Part shown: positions 5,450 through 5,773 of the stretch, in pieces
How the letters are laid out: each line of letters begins with the position of its first letter
Numbering within the stretch: position 1 is the stretch's first letter
Origin: an uncultured Fimbriimonadales bacterium
GTDB lineage: Bacteria; Armatimonadota; Fimbriimonadia; Fimbriimonadales; GBS-DC
Reading direction: 5' to 3'
DNA length: 5,773 nt
Assembly: GCA_937934465.1 (NCBI GenBank)
Contig: CALGZO010000241.1
Coordinates: 1 to 5,773, forward strand
Made by a program: the position numbers and the translations under genes
The notes under the pieces: generated by a model
The model's input: the letters and a program-made list of their open reading frames with translations, nothing else
The model's database searches: none
Told to the model about the DNA's origin: nothing

Positions 5450-5773
5450 CTATTTCTTGAACCCGTGTTCGATCTTCTTCCAGTAGGTCTCGAAGTCGAA
5501 ACCGGGGCTATGCGCAGGCACATGGCAGCTCATACAGGATTGTGCGCCCGCCTTGCCCAGCCGATGGGTTTCGGGGTCTTGAGCGTGCAGTTTGGCAGGT
5601 CCGTGGCAGCTCTCGCAGCCGACATCTTTGAGAGTGGGGGTCTTCTCCATGCTTTGGAAGCCCCCCTCAAGCTCCAACCCCACCACATGGCACACGACGC
5701 ATTCGGGGTCTTTATCGTGTTTTTCGTCGACGAGTGTCTGCATGGCTTTGGCGTGCGCGGTGCGTTGCCAGAT
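5450..5773 (-). CDS. Multiheme c-type cytochrome, C-terminal part (5' end outside window)
   Basis: The reading frame is open to the right edge and ends at 5450, giving the last 107 residues. Three CxxCH haem-binding motifs are present: CVVCH (5687-5701), CESCH (5603-5617, in GCESCHGP) and CMSCH (5522-5536). The upstream residues WQRTAHAKAM, still in frame, and the GCESCHGPAKLH stretch are typical of cytochrome c554-like multiheme proteins, so the ATG at 5743 is internal and the true start lies beyond the window. Such proteins act outside the cytoplasmic membrane in electron transfer; the export signal, any further haem motifs and any fused domain would be in the missing part. The FAD oxidoreductase follows after 6 bp. 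Confidence 0.92.
   Translation of the reverse strand: MWQRTAHAKAMQTLVDEKHDKDPECVVCHVVGLELEGGFQSMEKTPTLKDVGCESCHGPAKLHAQDPETHRLGKAGAQSCMSCHVPAHSPGFDFETYWKKIEHGFKK

Noticed and set aside
5450..5743. A complete 97-residue cytochrome starting at the ATG at 5743
   Set aside because: The frame stays open to the window edge and the residues before this ATG (WQRTAHAK) fit the multiheme family, so the gene continues outside.

Overview
The window carries a CRISPR array at its left end and six protein genes to its right. The proteins suggest a bacterium with high-GC coding sequence, probably thermophilic and possibly Armatimonadota or a nearby lineage. That placement is an inference from the type of FAD oxidoreductase, the ylxP-rbfA pair, the cytochrome and the CRISPR repeat; no marker gene settles it.

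Region 1-996: a flank of about 56 bp, then a CRISPR array with one decayed terminal repeat, 14 identical 30-bp repeats and 14 spacers of 34-38 bp. No cas gene lies in the window. Three signs agree that the array is transcribed leftward (minus strand): the repeat ends in ATTGAAAC on that strand, the decayed repeat is at the left end, and a sigma70-like promoter (TTGACT-18-TATAGT) lies at the right and points into the array. Region 997-1338 has no gene and holds the leader: this promoter, an 11-bp dyad sequence present twice around it, an inverted repeat, and a hairpin touching the first repeat that has the form of an intrinsic terminator on the opposite strand.

Region 1339-2793 is a compact leftward operon: ylxP (DUF503), rbfA (30S ribosome maturation) and a xylose-isomerase-like TIM-barrel gene whose start overlaps the end of rbfA by 8 bp. 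Region 2826-3767 is a divergent rightward gene for a DprA/Smf-like (SLOG-fold) protein that has lost most DprA signature residues. It ends 5 bp from the stop of a convergent leftward FAD-dependent oxidoreductase (3773-5443). That gene follows, after 6 bp, the 3' end of a multiheme c-type cytochrome gene that runs off the right edge.

The housekeeping genes look ordinary. The points most worth attention are two array spacers that match related copies of one coding sequence, the organised leader, and the divergent DprA-like protein.
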